Source: Bartonella sp. HY038 (GTDB lineage Bacteria > Pseudomonadota > Alphaproteobacteria > Rhizobiales > Rhizobiaceae). Taken from it: DNA of 64,000 bases. The notes beneath the pieces are model-generated. The model ran no database searches. It saw only the letters and a program-made list of their open reading frames with translations, and was not told the DNA's origin. Of this stretch, positions 56,077-64,000 are shown piece by piece. The stretch is taken from the NCBI RefSeq assembly GCF_014117425.1, contig NZ_CP059725.1:3112001-3176000 (forward strand), read 5' to 3'. Positions within the stretch are counted from its first letter, which is position 1; each line of letters opens with the position of its first letter. The position numbers were made by a program, and so were the translations under genes.

Positions 56077-56886
56077 ATGAGCAATAATATTGTGTTGGTT
56101 GGTTGTGGTAATATGGGGCGTGCCATGGTTGAGGGCTGGCTTCATAAAAAAGTCGCTAAGCCCGACCAGATTCATGTTGTTGAACCAAATGAAGAGTTGC
56201 GCCAACGCGCTCAAGAGCTTGGCGTTCATGTTTATGACGATGCGCAGGGCATTGGCGAAAATGTCGCTGTTGATTATGTATTGTTTGCCGTAAAACCGCA
56301 GGTGTTTGACAAGATTGCCCCAGCCTATCAAAAATTTGCAAATAAAGCTGCCTTTGTCAGCATTATGGCTGGTGTAAAAATTGCAAAATTTACCGAGCTA
56401 CTTGGTGAAAAAACAGCTGTAGTGCGCACAATGCCGAATACACCTGCCGCAATTGGTGAAGGCATGTTGGTCTATTGCATCAACGACCATGTTAATGCTG
56501 GCCAAGAAGAGTTTGTTCGCGCGCTTTTACATGCAAATGGTGAAGTTGCTAAGGTTGAAGAAGATCAAATGGATGCCGTCACCGGTCTTTCTGGTTCTGG
56601 TCCCGCTTATGTTTTCCATATGATTGAGTGTTTAGCGCGCGCTGGTATGGAGGTTGGTCTTGATGAAGATACCGCTTTGTTGCTTGCTCGCCAAACCGTA
56701 AAAGGCGCAGGTATTTTGGCCGCCAGTTCGCCTGAAATGCCATCGCTCTTGCGTGAGCGCGTCACCAGTCCTAATGGTACAACAGCTGCAGGTCTTGCCG
56801 TTTTAATGGGTGATAAGCGCATGGAAAATATGATTGTTGAATGCGTAAAAGCTGCTTGTGAACGCTCGAAAGAGCTTGGCAACTAA
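56077..56886 (+). CDS. proC: Pyrroline-5-carboxylate reductase
   Basis: A 269-residue NADPH enzyme for the last step of proline synthesis. It begins NIVLVGCGNMGRAMVEGWL, the dinucleotide site, and has RTMPNTPAAIGEGM (residues about 117-130) and the ProC signature DAVTGLSGSGPAYVFHMIECLARAGMEVGL, followed by LRERVTSPNGTTAAGLAVL. Length and motifs are standard. It is a single gene. Confidence 0.95.
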   Translation: MSNNIVLVGCGNMGRAMVEGWLHKKVAKPDQIHVVEPNEELRQRAQELGVHVYDDAQGIGENVAVDYVLFAVKPQVFDKIAPAYQKFANKAAFVSIMAGVKIAKFTELLGEKTAVVRTMPNTPAAIGEGMLVYCINDHVNAGQEEFVRALLHANGEVAKVEEDQMDAVTGLSGSGPAYVFHMIECLARAGMEVGLDEDTALLLARQTVKGAGILAASSPEMPSLLRERVTSPNGTTAAGLAVLMGDKRMENMIVECVKAACERSKELGN

Positions 56887-57048
56887 AATTTCATTGAAAG
56901 AAATAACAAGGGTGCATTGGAAACAAATGCACCCAATTTTGCAGATGCTTATTTGAAAGCTATATGGCAATAATAAAATTGAGCCGGTACTTTATTTCAT
57001 ATTAACAATTTACCATTTAATACGAATACAAAGCTTAAGGAGCATTCT

Positions 57049-57705
57049 ATGACATCATCTGGTTTTGATAAGTCTAAAATGCCGCAGGGTGATGAAATTT
57101 TACCCGGTCGGTCTCATGCAATCGCCACTGCAGACAAGCATTTCGTTAATGGTGAGCCACTTAAAGGCGAATGGCAATCGCCGTTAAAAAGCATTTATCT
57201 TGGTATGGGGTGTTTTTGGGGCGCCGAGCGGCTGTTTTGGTCCTTGCCAGGAGTGATCGTGACAAGTGTTGGCTATGCAGGAGGCACAACGCCTAATCCC
57301 ACTTATGAGGAAGTATGCTCCGGCCGCACAGGACACACTGAGGTGGTCGAGGTTGTTTATGATGAAAGCAAAATTGACCTTAAACAGATTTTAAAACTGT
57401 TTTGGGAAGAACATGATCCGACCCAATTTATGCGTCAAGGCAATGATATGGGTAATAATTATCGCTCTGCCATTTATGTAAATGATGATGATCAGCTTGC
57501 TATTGTTGAACAAAGTGCCAAAGATTATGGCAACGCCCTTCATCAACGTGGCTTAGGTGATATTGTTACCGAAATAAAAATGCATATTCCTTACTATTAT
57601 GCCGAAGCTTATCATCAGCAATATCTTGCTAAAAACCCCAATGGTTATTGTGGTTTACAAGGCACGGGCGTATCTTGCCCTATTGGTCTTGGCGTCAAAG
57701 CTTAA
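57049..57705 (+). CDS. msrA: Peptide methionine (S)-S-oxide reductase
   Basis: A 218-residue repair enzyme reducing methionine-S-sulfoxide. The catalytic Cys is in LGMGCFWGAERLFW (Cys about residue 54), with GYAGGTTPNPTYEEVCSGRTGHTEVVEVVYD following. Resolving cysteines are in the C-terminal GYCGLQGTGVSCPIG. AAGGAG lies 6 nt before the ATG. It is a single gene, and no msrB is fused or adjacent. Confidence 0.95.
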   Translation: MTSSGFDKSKMPQGDEILPGRSHAIATADKHFVNGEPLKGEWQSPLKSIYLGMGCFWGAERLFWSLPGVIVTSVGYAGGTTPNPTYEEVCSGRTGHTEVVEVVYDESKIDLKQILKLFWEEHDPTQFMRQGNDMGNNYRSAIYVNDDDQLAIVEQSAKDYGNALHQRGLGDIVTEIKMHIPYYYAEAYHQQYLAKNPNGYCGLQGTGVSCPIGLGVKA

Positions 57706-58160
57706 AATGACTTAGTTACGCCCTTTATTGTGCCACAAAATTATAATAATTCTATTATAATTAGTTGTTCTTTAAGCACTTTGTAATGGCGATTTTAGCT
57801 ATATATATTGACAATTTGGTTATTGCTTCTTATCTGTCAAGAAATTTCTATATTCTGTTTATATAGTAATTTCTTGAAAAATCGGGGTTGATGGCTTTAT
57901 CCATCAAAGGCAAAGATTTGATTTAGTTTTTTTTAATGTTTCACGTGAAATAGCTATAATTGCTTTTTTAGTGAAATTATTAAAAGCTTAAGATTATTCA
58001 AGTCATTATTTGGTTTTTAAAGCAGGTTTTATAATGACATGCACTTTTGTGAGTTGCATTATAGTTGTTGCACTTATAAAAGCTGTTTAGGTTTAAAAGT
58101 GGTTTACTTGGATTAATACTTAATCCAAGTGGTTTTATTTAAGAATGGAAAGGACCAGTA
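57706..58160. other. Intergenic region upstream of secA
   Basis: 455 bp of AT-rich DNA, more than a promoter needs. It contains the parS-like site at 57937-57952. No secM-like upstream frame was seen; secM is generally absent outside gammaproteobacteria. No hairpin of note. Confidence 0.45.
57937..57952. other. parS-like ParB binding site (15/16)
   Basis: TGTTTCACGTGAAATA matches the parS consensus TGTTTCACGTGAAACA at 15 of 16 positions, keeping the central TTTCACGTGAAA palindrome intact. It lies in the non-coding leader of secA. Confidence 0.7.
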
Positions 58161-60878
58161 ATGGTCAGTTTAGGTGGTTTGGCTCGCAGACTTTTTGGCT
58201 CAGCGCATGAGCGCCGTGTTAAAAGTTTGCGCCCGCGTGTTGCGCAAATTAATGCGCTTGAACAGCAGGTTTCTGCCCTTAGTGATGACGAGTTGCGTGC
58301 AAAGACTGCCGAATTCAAACAACGTCTTGCTGATGGCGCCACACTGGACAGTTTGTTGAATGAAGCTTTTGCAACCATACGTGAAGCATCAAAACGTGTC
58401 ATGGGTATGCGCCCTTTTGATGTGCAGCTTATAGGCGGCATGGTTTTGCATGAACGTGGTATTGCTGAAATGCGTACCGGTGAAGGTAAAACCCTAACGG
58501 CTACCTTGCCAATTTATCTTAATGCCCTTGAAGGTAAGGGTGTTCATGTTGTTACGGTGAATGATTATCTTGCTAGCCGCGATGCGCAAACCATGCGCCC
58601 ACTTTTTGGCTTTTTAGGGCTAACCACTGGCGTTATCGTTCATGATCTTGACAATGATCAACGCCGTGCTGCTTATAATTGCGATATTACCTATGCCACC
58701 AATAATGAACTTGGCTTTGATTATCTGCGCGATAATATGGCTTTTGAGCGCGGCCAGATGGTTCAACGCGAACATAATTACGCGATTGTTGATGAGGTCG
58801 ATTCTATTTTGATCGATGAGGCGCGTACGCCGCTTATTATTTCAGGACCGCTTGAAGATCGCTCTGATTTTTATACCCTTATTGACAAGTTTATTTTGCC
58901 GTTGGTGCCAGAAGATTATGAAATTGATGAAAAGCAAAAGACATCAACTTTCACCGAAGAAGGTACGGAAAAGCTAGAAAAGCTTTTGGCAGAAGCTGGT
59001 TATTTAAAAGCTGAAGGGCTTTATGACATTGAAAATGTCACCATTGTCCATCACCTTAATAATGCTTTGAAAGCCCATAAACTCTTCCAACGCGATAAAG
59101 ACTACATCGTCCGCAATGATGAAATTGTCATTATTGATGAGTTTACTGGGCGTATGATGCCGGGTCGGCGTTATTCTGAAGGCTTGCATCAGGCTTTGGA
59201 AGCCAAAGAAAACGTCAAGATTCAGCCCGAAAACCAAACGCTTGCATCTATCACGTTCCAAAATTACTTCCGCATGTATAAAAAACTTGCTGGTATGACT
59301 GGTACGGGTGCAACGGAAGCTGAAGAATTTGCCAGCACCTATGGGCTTGATGTTATTGAAATTCCAACCAATGTTCCGGTTATCCGTATTGATGAAGATG
59401 ATGTTATTTATCGCTCCATCGAGGATAAAACCAAGGCGATTGTTAAAGATATTCGCGAGGCGCATGCCAAGCATCAGCCAGTACTTGTTGGTACCACCTC
59501 GATTGAAAAATCGGAGCATCTTGCCGACCGTCTTCGCAAGGAAGGTATTACTGATCTAAAAGTGCTCAATGCTCGTTACCATGAGCAGGAAGCCTATATT
59601 GTTGCACAAGCAGGTGTACCAGGTGCGATCACTATTGCGACCAATATGGCAGGTCGCGGTACTGATATTCAGCTTGGCGGTAATGCCGATATGCGTATTA
59701 GCCAGGAATTGGCTGATATTCCTGAAGGACCAGAGCGCGATGAAATGGCAAAAGCCATTCGTGAAGATATTGCGCGCTTGAAGGAAGTTGCGCTAAAAGC
59801 TGGTGGTCTTTATGTTCTTGCAACCGAGCGTCATGAAAGCCGCCGTATTGATAACCAGTTGCGTGGTCGTTCTGGACGTCAGGGTGACCCTGGTCGTTCT
59901 AAGTTCTTCCTTTCAACCGAAGACGATCTTTTACGCATTTTCGGTTCTTCCAAACTTGGCGCTTTGGTGCAAAAATTTGGCTTTGAAGAAGGCGAACCAA
60001 TTACCCATCCTTGGATGAATAAGGCGCTTGAAAAGGCGCAAAAAAAGGTTGAAGCTCGTAACTTCGAAATTCGTAAGAACCTGCTTAAATATGACGATGT
60101 GATGAATGACCAACGAAAAGTGGTCTTTGAGCAGCGTAATGAAGTATTAGACTCAACCGATCTTCATGAACTCATCGCTGAAATGCGTGAGGAAGTGATT
60201 GATAATATGGTTGATCATTATATTCCTGCAGGTACTTATTCTGAACAGTGGAAGCCGGCGGAACTTGCTGAAGATCTGCGCCAGACCTTGCATCTTGACT
60301 TACCAATTGAAGATTGGTCCCATGAAGAAGGTATTGGTGAAGAGCAAATCCTTGAGCGGGTTCGCGAAGCACTTGAGGCACGCGTAAAAGAACGTGACGA
60401 GCGTTTTGGTCCTGAGCTTATGCAATATTTCCAAAAAGCCATGTTGCTCGAAACAATTGATACTTTATGGCGCGAACATTTGGGCAATCTTGATCATCTT
60501 CGATCAGCTGTTGGTTTCCGTGGCTATGCGCAGCGTGATCCGCTTAATGAATATAAGACAGAATCCTTTGAGCTGTTCCAAAACATGCTAATTAATTTGC
60601 GCCGCGATGTGGTGTCGAAATTAATGCGCTTTGAAATTATTCAAGAAGCCCCTTCCCCACAATTGCCGCCGATGACTGAAAATCATCCTGAAGCTGACGA
60701 ATTTGGTTCTTTTGAAGAAGCGGCGCTTGCGATACCTTTTGAAGAAGAAAGGATCGTTGATCCTGCTGATCGTGACGCAAATGATCCTGAAACTTGGGGC
60801 AAAGTTGGTCGTAATGAGCAATGTCCTTGCGGCTCTGGCAAGAAGTATAAGCATTGTCACGGCGTACTTCGCGCATAA
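58161..60878 (+). CDS. secA: Preprotein translocase ATPase SecA
   Basis: A 905-residue motor that drives unfolded proteins through SecYEG. Walker A is [14 protein letters not shown] (residues about 100-113), DEAD-like Walker B is [15 protein letters not shown], and the C-terminal motor shows [22 protein letters not shown] and [13 protein letters not shown]. The C-terminal zinc finger [14 protein letters not shown], which binds SecB, is intact. GGAAAGGA precedes the ATG. A perfect hairpin with T-run follows. The NMxFERGQ region in the N-terminal part is normal. Confidence 0.97.
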   Translation: MVSLGGLARRLFGSAHERRVKSLRPRVAQINALEQQVSALSDDELRAKTAEFKQRLADGATLDSLLNEAFATIREASKRVMGMRPFDVQLIGGMVLHERGIAEMRTGEGKTLTATLPIYLNALEGKGVHVVTVNDYLASRDAQTMRPLFGFLGLTTGVIVHDLDNDQRRAAYNCDITYATNNELGFDYLRDNMAFERGQMVQREHNYAIVDEVDSILIDEARTPLIISGPLEDRSDFYTLIDKFILPLVPEDYEIDEKQKTSTFTEEGTEKLEKLLAEAGYLKAEGLYDIENVTIVHHLNNALKAHKLFQRDKDYIVRNDEIVIIDEFTGRMMPGRRYSEGLHQALEAKENVKIQPENQTLASITFQNYFRMYKKLAGMTGTGATEAEEFASTYGLDVIEIPTNVPVIRIDEDDVIYRSIEDKTKAIVKDIREAHAKHQPVLVGTTSIEKSEHLADRLRKEGITDLKVLNARYHEQEAYIVAQAGVPGAITIATNMAGRGTDIQLGGNADMRISQELADIPEGPERDEMAKAIREDIARLKEVALKAGGLYVLATERHESRRIDNQLRGRSGRQGDPGRSKFFLSTEDDLLRIFGSSKLGALVQKFGFEEGEPITHPWMNKALEKAQKKVEARNFEIRKNLLKYDDVMNDQRKVVFEQRNEVLDSTDLHELIAEMREEVIDNMVDHYIPAGTYSEQWKPAELAEDLRQTLHLDLPIEDWSHEEGIGEEQILERVREALEARVKERDERFGPELMQYFQKAMLLETIDTLWREHLGNLDHLRSAVGFRGYAQRDPLNEYKTESFELFQNMLINLRRDVVSKLMRFEIIQEAPSPQLPPMTENHPEADEFGSFEEAALAIPFEEERIVDPADRDANDPETWGKVGRNEQCPCGSGKKYKHCHGVLRA

Positions 60879-60934
60879 AATATTTGCTTCGCATTGGTGA
60901 CGCATATTATTATAAGTGAAGCTTTTTATATTGG

Positions 60935-60972
60935 AAAACATATCCATTTTTTGCAATGGATATGTTTTTTTA
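60935..60972 (+). terminator. Rho-independent terminator after secA
   Basis: AAAACATATCCATT (60935-60948) pairs perfectly with AATGGATATGTTTT (60955-60968), with a 6-nt loop and a continuing T-run, 57 nt after the secA stop. Confidence 0.92.
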
Positions 60973-61081
60973 TTTATATAATTGATCGCAGGTTTATAAT
61001 AAAATAAATATATTGGCAAAGTGTAAGGCAAACTTTAATTTAGCATGGGAAAACGGTAAGCAGGTGATGACAAAGGCAGCT

Positions 61082-61495
61082 ATGGATCAAAAATCACGCT
61101 ATGAAATGGCATTGCGCGAAGCTGGTTTACGCATCACGCGTCAAAGGCGCATCATCCTTGATTTCCTATTAAGCACCGATGATCATCCTAATGCCTTTGA
61201 AATTTTTAATAAAATCAATGCTATTGATAATACAATTTCGCTATCCACCATCTATCGCACCATGAAGGTTTTGGAAGAATGCGGTGCTATCCATCGTCTT
61301 AGTTTTGAAGGTGGCCCATCACGTTTTGAGCAAGCAGGAGGTCAGCATCACGATCACCTTATTGATATTGACAGCAATGAGATTATCGAATTTCGCTCTG
61401 ACTTAATTGAAAAATTGCAAGAGGAAATTGCTCGTGAACTTGGCTATGATATTATTCATCATCGTTTTGAACTTTATGGTCGCAAACGCAAATAA
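61082..61495 (+). CDS. Fur-family metal-dependent repressor
   Basis: A 137-residue Fur-family regulator. The DNA-binding part has [32 protein letters not shown] and [23 protein letters not shown]. The metal site [16 protein letters not shown] is present, but the C-terminal CxxC zinc motif of classical Fur is missing, as in rhizobial Fur/Mur and Irr-like proteins. AAAGG at 61072-61076 is 5 nt before ATG 61082; ATG 61067 (MTKAAMDQ) has poorer spacing but cannot be excluded. Iron, manganese or peroxide sensing cannot be separated by eye. It may control the iron and heme genes of this window, as inference only. Confidence 0.88.
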   Translation: MDQKSRYEMALREAGLRITRQRRIILDFLLSTDDHPNAFEIFNKINAIDNTISLSTIYRTMKVLEECGAIHRLSFEGGPSRFEQAGGQHHDHLIDIDSNEIIEFRSDLIEKLQEEIARELGYDIIHHRFELYGRKRK

Positions 61496-62145
61496 TTTTA
61501 AAAAAATCATTTGCTGAAATGAACAATATTTTTAGTTATTATGAGGTTGACTTATAAGCTCTTAAATCGCGGGTTTTACTGGCCTTACGTACAATGAAGT
61601 CAAATAAAGTCAACGTTTTTTTATTTACCTCCCTCCCAATCATATTGAATATGATTGTAAAGATATTTTAGTGTTTAAAACAAGATGTGTTTGAAACCCT
61701 AACACAATGCAATAGACTTAATTGTTTCATTATGAGACTTGTTTATTATCTTGCTTGGCATATTTACCACATTTATAAATTTTTTGCTAAAATGCTGTTG
61801 AATGTAAAATGTCTTATTGCATTTTATCCTCAGAACGTTAAAACGCCTTTATTGGAATTATATTAAAAACAGTCATCAACAGCCATAGGACTATGCGATG
61901 GAATATGCGGTTTTGCATGTTGCGTGATATAGGGTTTGCTATACTAGCACTTTATTTGTAACATGTATGGTAAATGACTAATTTCACTCTTCATCACCTG
62001 AAAATAAGTTTTACCAAAATCGTTTTTACCATTAATTGGAAATAGGCATTATTTTTCGCAGTCGTTAGAAGAATAATGTAAAAAAATGGCATTACTTTTT
62101 AAAAAAAGCTCTTTAGGCAAAGCAACAGTGCCAGAGGATGGACAA
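61496..62145. other. Long intergenic region upstream of prs
   Basis: 650 bp between the Fur-family gene and the prs start. It includes a perfect 9-bp-arm dyad at 61637-61657. No protein-like frame was seen. The 20-codon upstream extension of prs (from ATG 62086) lacks a ribosome site and is treated as non-coding. Confidence 0.5.
61637..61657. promoter_or_regulatory. Perfect palindrome upstream of prs, candidate operator
   Basis: Arms CAATCATAT (61637-61645) and ATATGATTG (61649-61657) are exact complements around TGA. There is no T-run, so it is not a typical terminator; an operator for a dimeric regulator is more likely. It lies about 140 nt after the Fur-family gene and about 490 nt before prs. 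Confidence 0.45.
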
Positions 62146-63078
62146 ATGAAACTTTTCTGCGGAAATGCAAATCCACGTTTAGCTGCGGATATTGCGAAAT
62201 ACCTCAATATCCCTTTAGGTTCTGCGACAGTGCGCCGTTTTGCCGATCAAGAAGTTTTCGTAGAAATTCATGAAAATGTTCGTGGTAAAGACGTATTTGT
62301 TTTGCAATCCACGTCTTACCCCGCAAATGACCATTTAATGGAACTGTTGATCATGATTGATGCGTTACGCCGGTCTTCAGCTCGGCGGATCACCGCAGTT
62401 ATTCCTTATTTTGGCTATGCTCGCCAAGATAGAAAGCCTGGGCCGCGCACGCCTATTTCTGCAAAATTGGTTGCTAATCTCATTACTGAAGCAGGTGCGC
62501 ACCGCGTTTTGACGTTGGATCTCCATGCGGGCCAAATTCAAGGCTTTTTTGATATTCCAACCGATAATCTTTATGCGGTTCCTGTTATAGCTCGTGATGT
62601 TAAAGCCAATTATACAACCGACAATGTAATGGTCGTATCGCCTGATGTTGGCGGTGTTGTACGCGCCCGTTCTCTTGCTAAACGCATTGATGCCCAGCTT
62701 GCTATTGTTGATAAACGCCGCGAACGTCCAGGCGAATCAGAAGTGATGAATGTTATTGGTGATGTTGCGGGTAAAAACTGCTTGATGCTTGATGATATTG
62801 TCGATTCTGGTGGTACACTTTGTAATGCAGCAGAGGCCTTGTTACAAAAAGGTGCAACTAGCGTTACTGCCTATATTACCCATGGTGTGCTTTCAAGTGG
62901 CGCAGCAGCTCGTATTGGTGCATCTAAGTTGAAAGAATTGGTGATTACTGATTCTATTCAGCCCACCACTGCTATTGAACAAACCGGCAATATTCGCGTC
63001 ATTTCTATTGCTAGCCTATTGGGCGAAGCTATTTCACGCACCGCGGCCGAACAATCGGTTTCCAGTCTGTTTGACTAA
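62146..63078 (+). CDS. prs: Ribose-phosphate pyrophosphokinase
   Basis: A 310-residue enzyme making PRPP from ribose-5-phosphate and ATP for nucleotides, His and Trp. It starts [20 protein letters not shown], and contains [53 protein letters not shown] and the PRPP loop [27 protein letters not shown] at 62134-62138 is 7 nt before ATG 62146, and 310 residues is the family's usual length. The frame continues 20 codons upstream to ATG 62086 without a ribosome site. Single gene with a terminator. Confidence 0.96.
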   Translation: MKLFCGNANPRLAADIAKYLNIPLGSATVRRFADQEVFVEIHENVRGKDVFVLQSTSYPANDHLMELLIMIDALRRSSARRITAVIPYFGYARQDRKPGPRTPISAKLVANLITEAGAHRVLTLDLHAGQIQGFFDIPTDNLYAVPVIARDVKANYTTDNVMVVSPDVGGVVRARSLAKRIDAQLAIVDKRRERPGESEVMNVIGDVAGKNCLMLDDIVDSGGTLCNAAEALLQKGATSVTAYITHGVLSSGAAARIGASKLKELVITDSIQPTTAIEQTGNIRVISIASLLGEAISRTAAEQSVSSLFD

Positions 63079-63089
63079 TATTATTTATA

Positions 63090-63124
63090 TTCCCCGTTTT
63101 TTTGCATCTGCAACGGGGAATTTT
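63090..63124 (+). terminator. Rho-independent terminator after prs
   Basis: TTCCCCGTT (63090-63098) pairs with AACGGGGAA (63112-63120), followed by TTTT, 12 nt after the prs stop. Confidence 0.88.
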
Positions 63125-63208
63125 ACAAAAACAGCTTGAATTAAAAAATTCACATTTAGCTATCAAATTGCACTGGCATTTATAATGTCGAGCATCATAA
63201 TCATGATT

Positions 63209-63243
63209 AAACCGCAATATCCATGATGGTTATTGCGGTTTTA
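63209..63243. terminator. Bidirectional hairpin between prs and the secreted-repeat pseudogene
   Basis: AAACCGCAATA (63209-63219) and TATTGCGGTTT (63231-63241) form a perfect 11-bp stem. It lies 49 nt beyond the minus-strand pseudogene stop and probably ends that transcript, and may back up the prs terminator. Confidence 0.7.
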
Positions 63244-63291
63244 ACTTGTTTAAGCTTGTCCGTTTCACTTAACTTCAATAATCTTTCAGCC

Positions 63292-63600
63292 TTATTGGTC
63301 ATTGCGCGGCGAACCATCGCCAAAGCCATTTCTACTATAATCACCAAAAGCACTAACTAATATGCCTTGAGCAGAAGAATGAGAGCGTGTTGTATAATGA
63401 TTTTCAGGAGAGCCATCACCAAAGACAGTTCGCGCGCCATTATCGAAGGACAGATTGTTTTGGCTATGATCAGTTGTAGCGATATGCGCAACATAGTTAT
63501 TTTCTAACGATCCATCGCTAAAGAATATACGGCCGTTTTAAGCAAATGATGCAGAGGTTGTTGCTAAAATTGTTACTAATGTGAAAATTGATAATTTCAT
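63292..63600 (-). pseudogene. Small secreted FGDGSPEN-repeat protein, interrupted by a stop codon
   Basis: ATG 63600 begins a complete signal peptide, MKLSIFTLVTILATTSASFA, immediately followed by TAA (63540-63538), then NGRIFFSDGSLENNY and so on to a second stop at 63292. Related signal peptides end FA|Q, so a CAA to TAA change is the simplest explanation. The mature part has two 33-residue repeats with consensus RxxFxDGSxEN, then a truncated third (RNGFGDGSPRNDQ). The frame after the stop is open for 81 codons, so decay is recent or the stop is read through. The family is unknown to me. Confidence 0.75.
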
Positions 63601-63797
63601 GATAATAATCCTTGATTTTGATTTAAAATATTTTTTTCTTATAGCTAAGAATTTAGCCAATATATTTTAGATCAGAAGACAGATTAATATCGACATATTG
63701 TATCAATTTCGTTGGCAGTCCTCATTGGCAGATTATTGGTATCATGACTAAATTGTCTTTTTTCTTCTATGCCGTGCTTTAATTGTATAGCTCAAGC

Positions 63798-63833
63798 AAA
63801 AACCGCTGACGGACGAGCCATACAGCGGTTTTT
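63798..63833 (-). terminator. Terminator for the minus-strand repeat-protein gene
   Basis: AAAAACCGCTG (63798-63808) and CAGCGGTTTTT (63823-63833) form a perfect 11-bp stem. On the minus strand it ends in a T-run, about 40 nt beyond the stop at 63872. Confidence 0.85.
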
Positions 63834-63871
63834 CAAAGAGGCAAAAATTATGCTTTTAGAGCGTAAAGCTA

Positions 63872-64000
63872 TTAGTTAAGTGGTGAGCCATCGCCAAAAC
63901 CATTTCTTCCTTCATCATTGAATGAAAAATTTGATGGGGTGTTGGACCGGTTCTGGATATTGATTGTGTAGCCGTTTTCAGGCGAGCCATCTCCAAACGC
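63872..64000 (-). CDS. FGDGSPEN-repeat protein, C-terminal part (partial)
   Basis: An open minus-strand frame enters from the right edge and ends at TAA 63874-63872. It reads AFGDGSPENGYTINI at its start, continues through SFNDEG and closes with RNGFGDGSPLN. The spacing between the two FGDGSP cores is 33 residues, the same as in the interrupted copy 270 bp away, and both end with nearly the same RNGFGDGSP tail. The N-terminus lies outside the window; a signal peptide like that of the neighbour is expected. Confidence 0.7.
   Translation of the reverse strand, partial: AFGDGSPENGYTINIQNRSNTPSNFSFNDEGRNGFGDGSPLN

Noticed and set aside
62086..62145. 20-codon N-terminal extension of prs
   Set aside because: No ribosome site at ATG 62086, whereas ATG 62146 has GAGGA at 7 nt and gives the usual 310 residues.

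Overview
The window looks like chromosomal DNA of an AT-rich alphaproteobacterium of the order Hyphomicrobiales, on the Brucella/Ochrobactrum/Bartonella side. The markers are a CP4-type AroA, TIGR02300, DUF6101 and DUF4170 proteins, a BluB, a catabolic alr-dadA pair, and the aroA-cmk-rpsA block. The genus cannot be fixed from sequence alone. No rRNA, tRNA, CRISPR array, integrase or intact insertion sequence was seen.

Layout. 1-4031: end of a peptide-type ABC importer (permease tail and double ATPase), then a flavin-dependent luciferase-like monooxygenase and two carboxymuconolactone-decarboxylase-fold proteins, a little-described conserved set. 4177-6645: DUF4170 protein, CysQ-like phosphatase, PmbA. 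6938-7711: a lone GIY-YIG nuclease-like gene. 7821-10613: Zn/Cd/Pb efflux ATPase facing a MerR regulator, with a textbook MerR promoter between them. 10810-14310: exonuclease III, DUF6101, and a LysR/pirin divergent pair. 14461-20829 (minus): a lipoprotein, then an iron-acquisition cluster (Fiu/PiuA-like receptor, PiuC dioxygenase, Sel1-repeat protein, alpha-hydroxy-acid oxidase). 21199-25425: small hypothetical, SlyX, SAF-domain dehydrogenase, MFS protein, TIGR02300. 25810-29678: aroA-cmk-rpsA. 29852-31094: an immunity-like gene and a decayed ORF. 31095-35012: YbaN, CsbD, PRC-barrel, RibD-like reductase, SDR, BluB. 35093-37971: a serine hydrolase, a fused ATPase-DUF4435 (OLD/PARIS-like) candidate defence gene, and a decayed second copy of the hydrolase 3' end. 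38042-42857: ThpR, membrane protein, Lrp regulator divergent from alr-dadA. 42888-46918: heme uptake genes hmuR-hmuS-hmuT without a local permease or ATPase. 46919-48084: long structured intergenic DNA and a small lipoprotein. 48156-52179: complete PotFGHI-type polyamine importer. 52622-63078: hypothetical, DUF4424, folD, proC, msrA, secA, fur-family gene, prs. 63292-64000: two minus-strand members of a small secreted-protein family built from 33-residue FGDGSPEN repeats; one carries a stop codon exactly at the signal-peptide cleavage site.

Themes. Metal handling recurs: Zn/Cd export, catecholate-type iron uptake, heme uptake and a Fur-family regulator. Two 15/16 matches to the ParB site parS (33356 and 57937) suggest that the window lies in the origin-proximal part of the chromosome. 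The best candidates for undescribed biology are the ATPase-DUF4435 gene with its flanking hydrolase remnant, the FGDGSPEN repeat family, and the ABC/monooxygenase/CMD cluster at the left edge.
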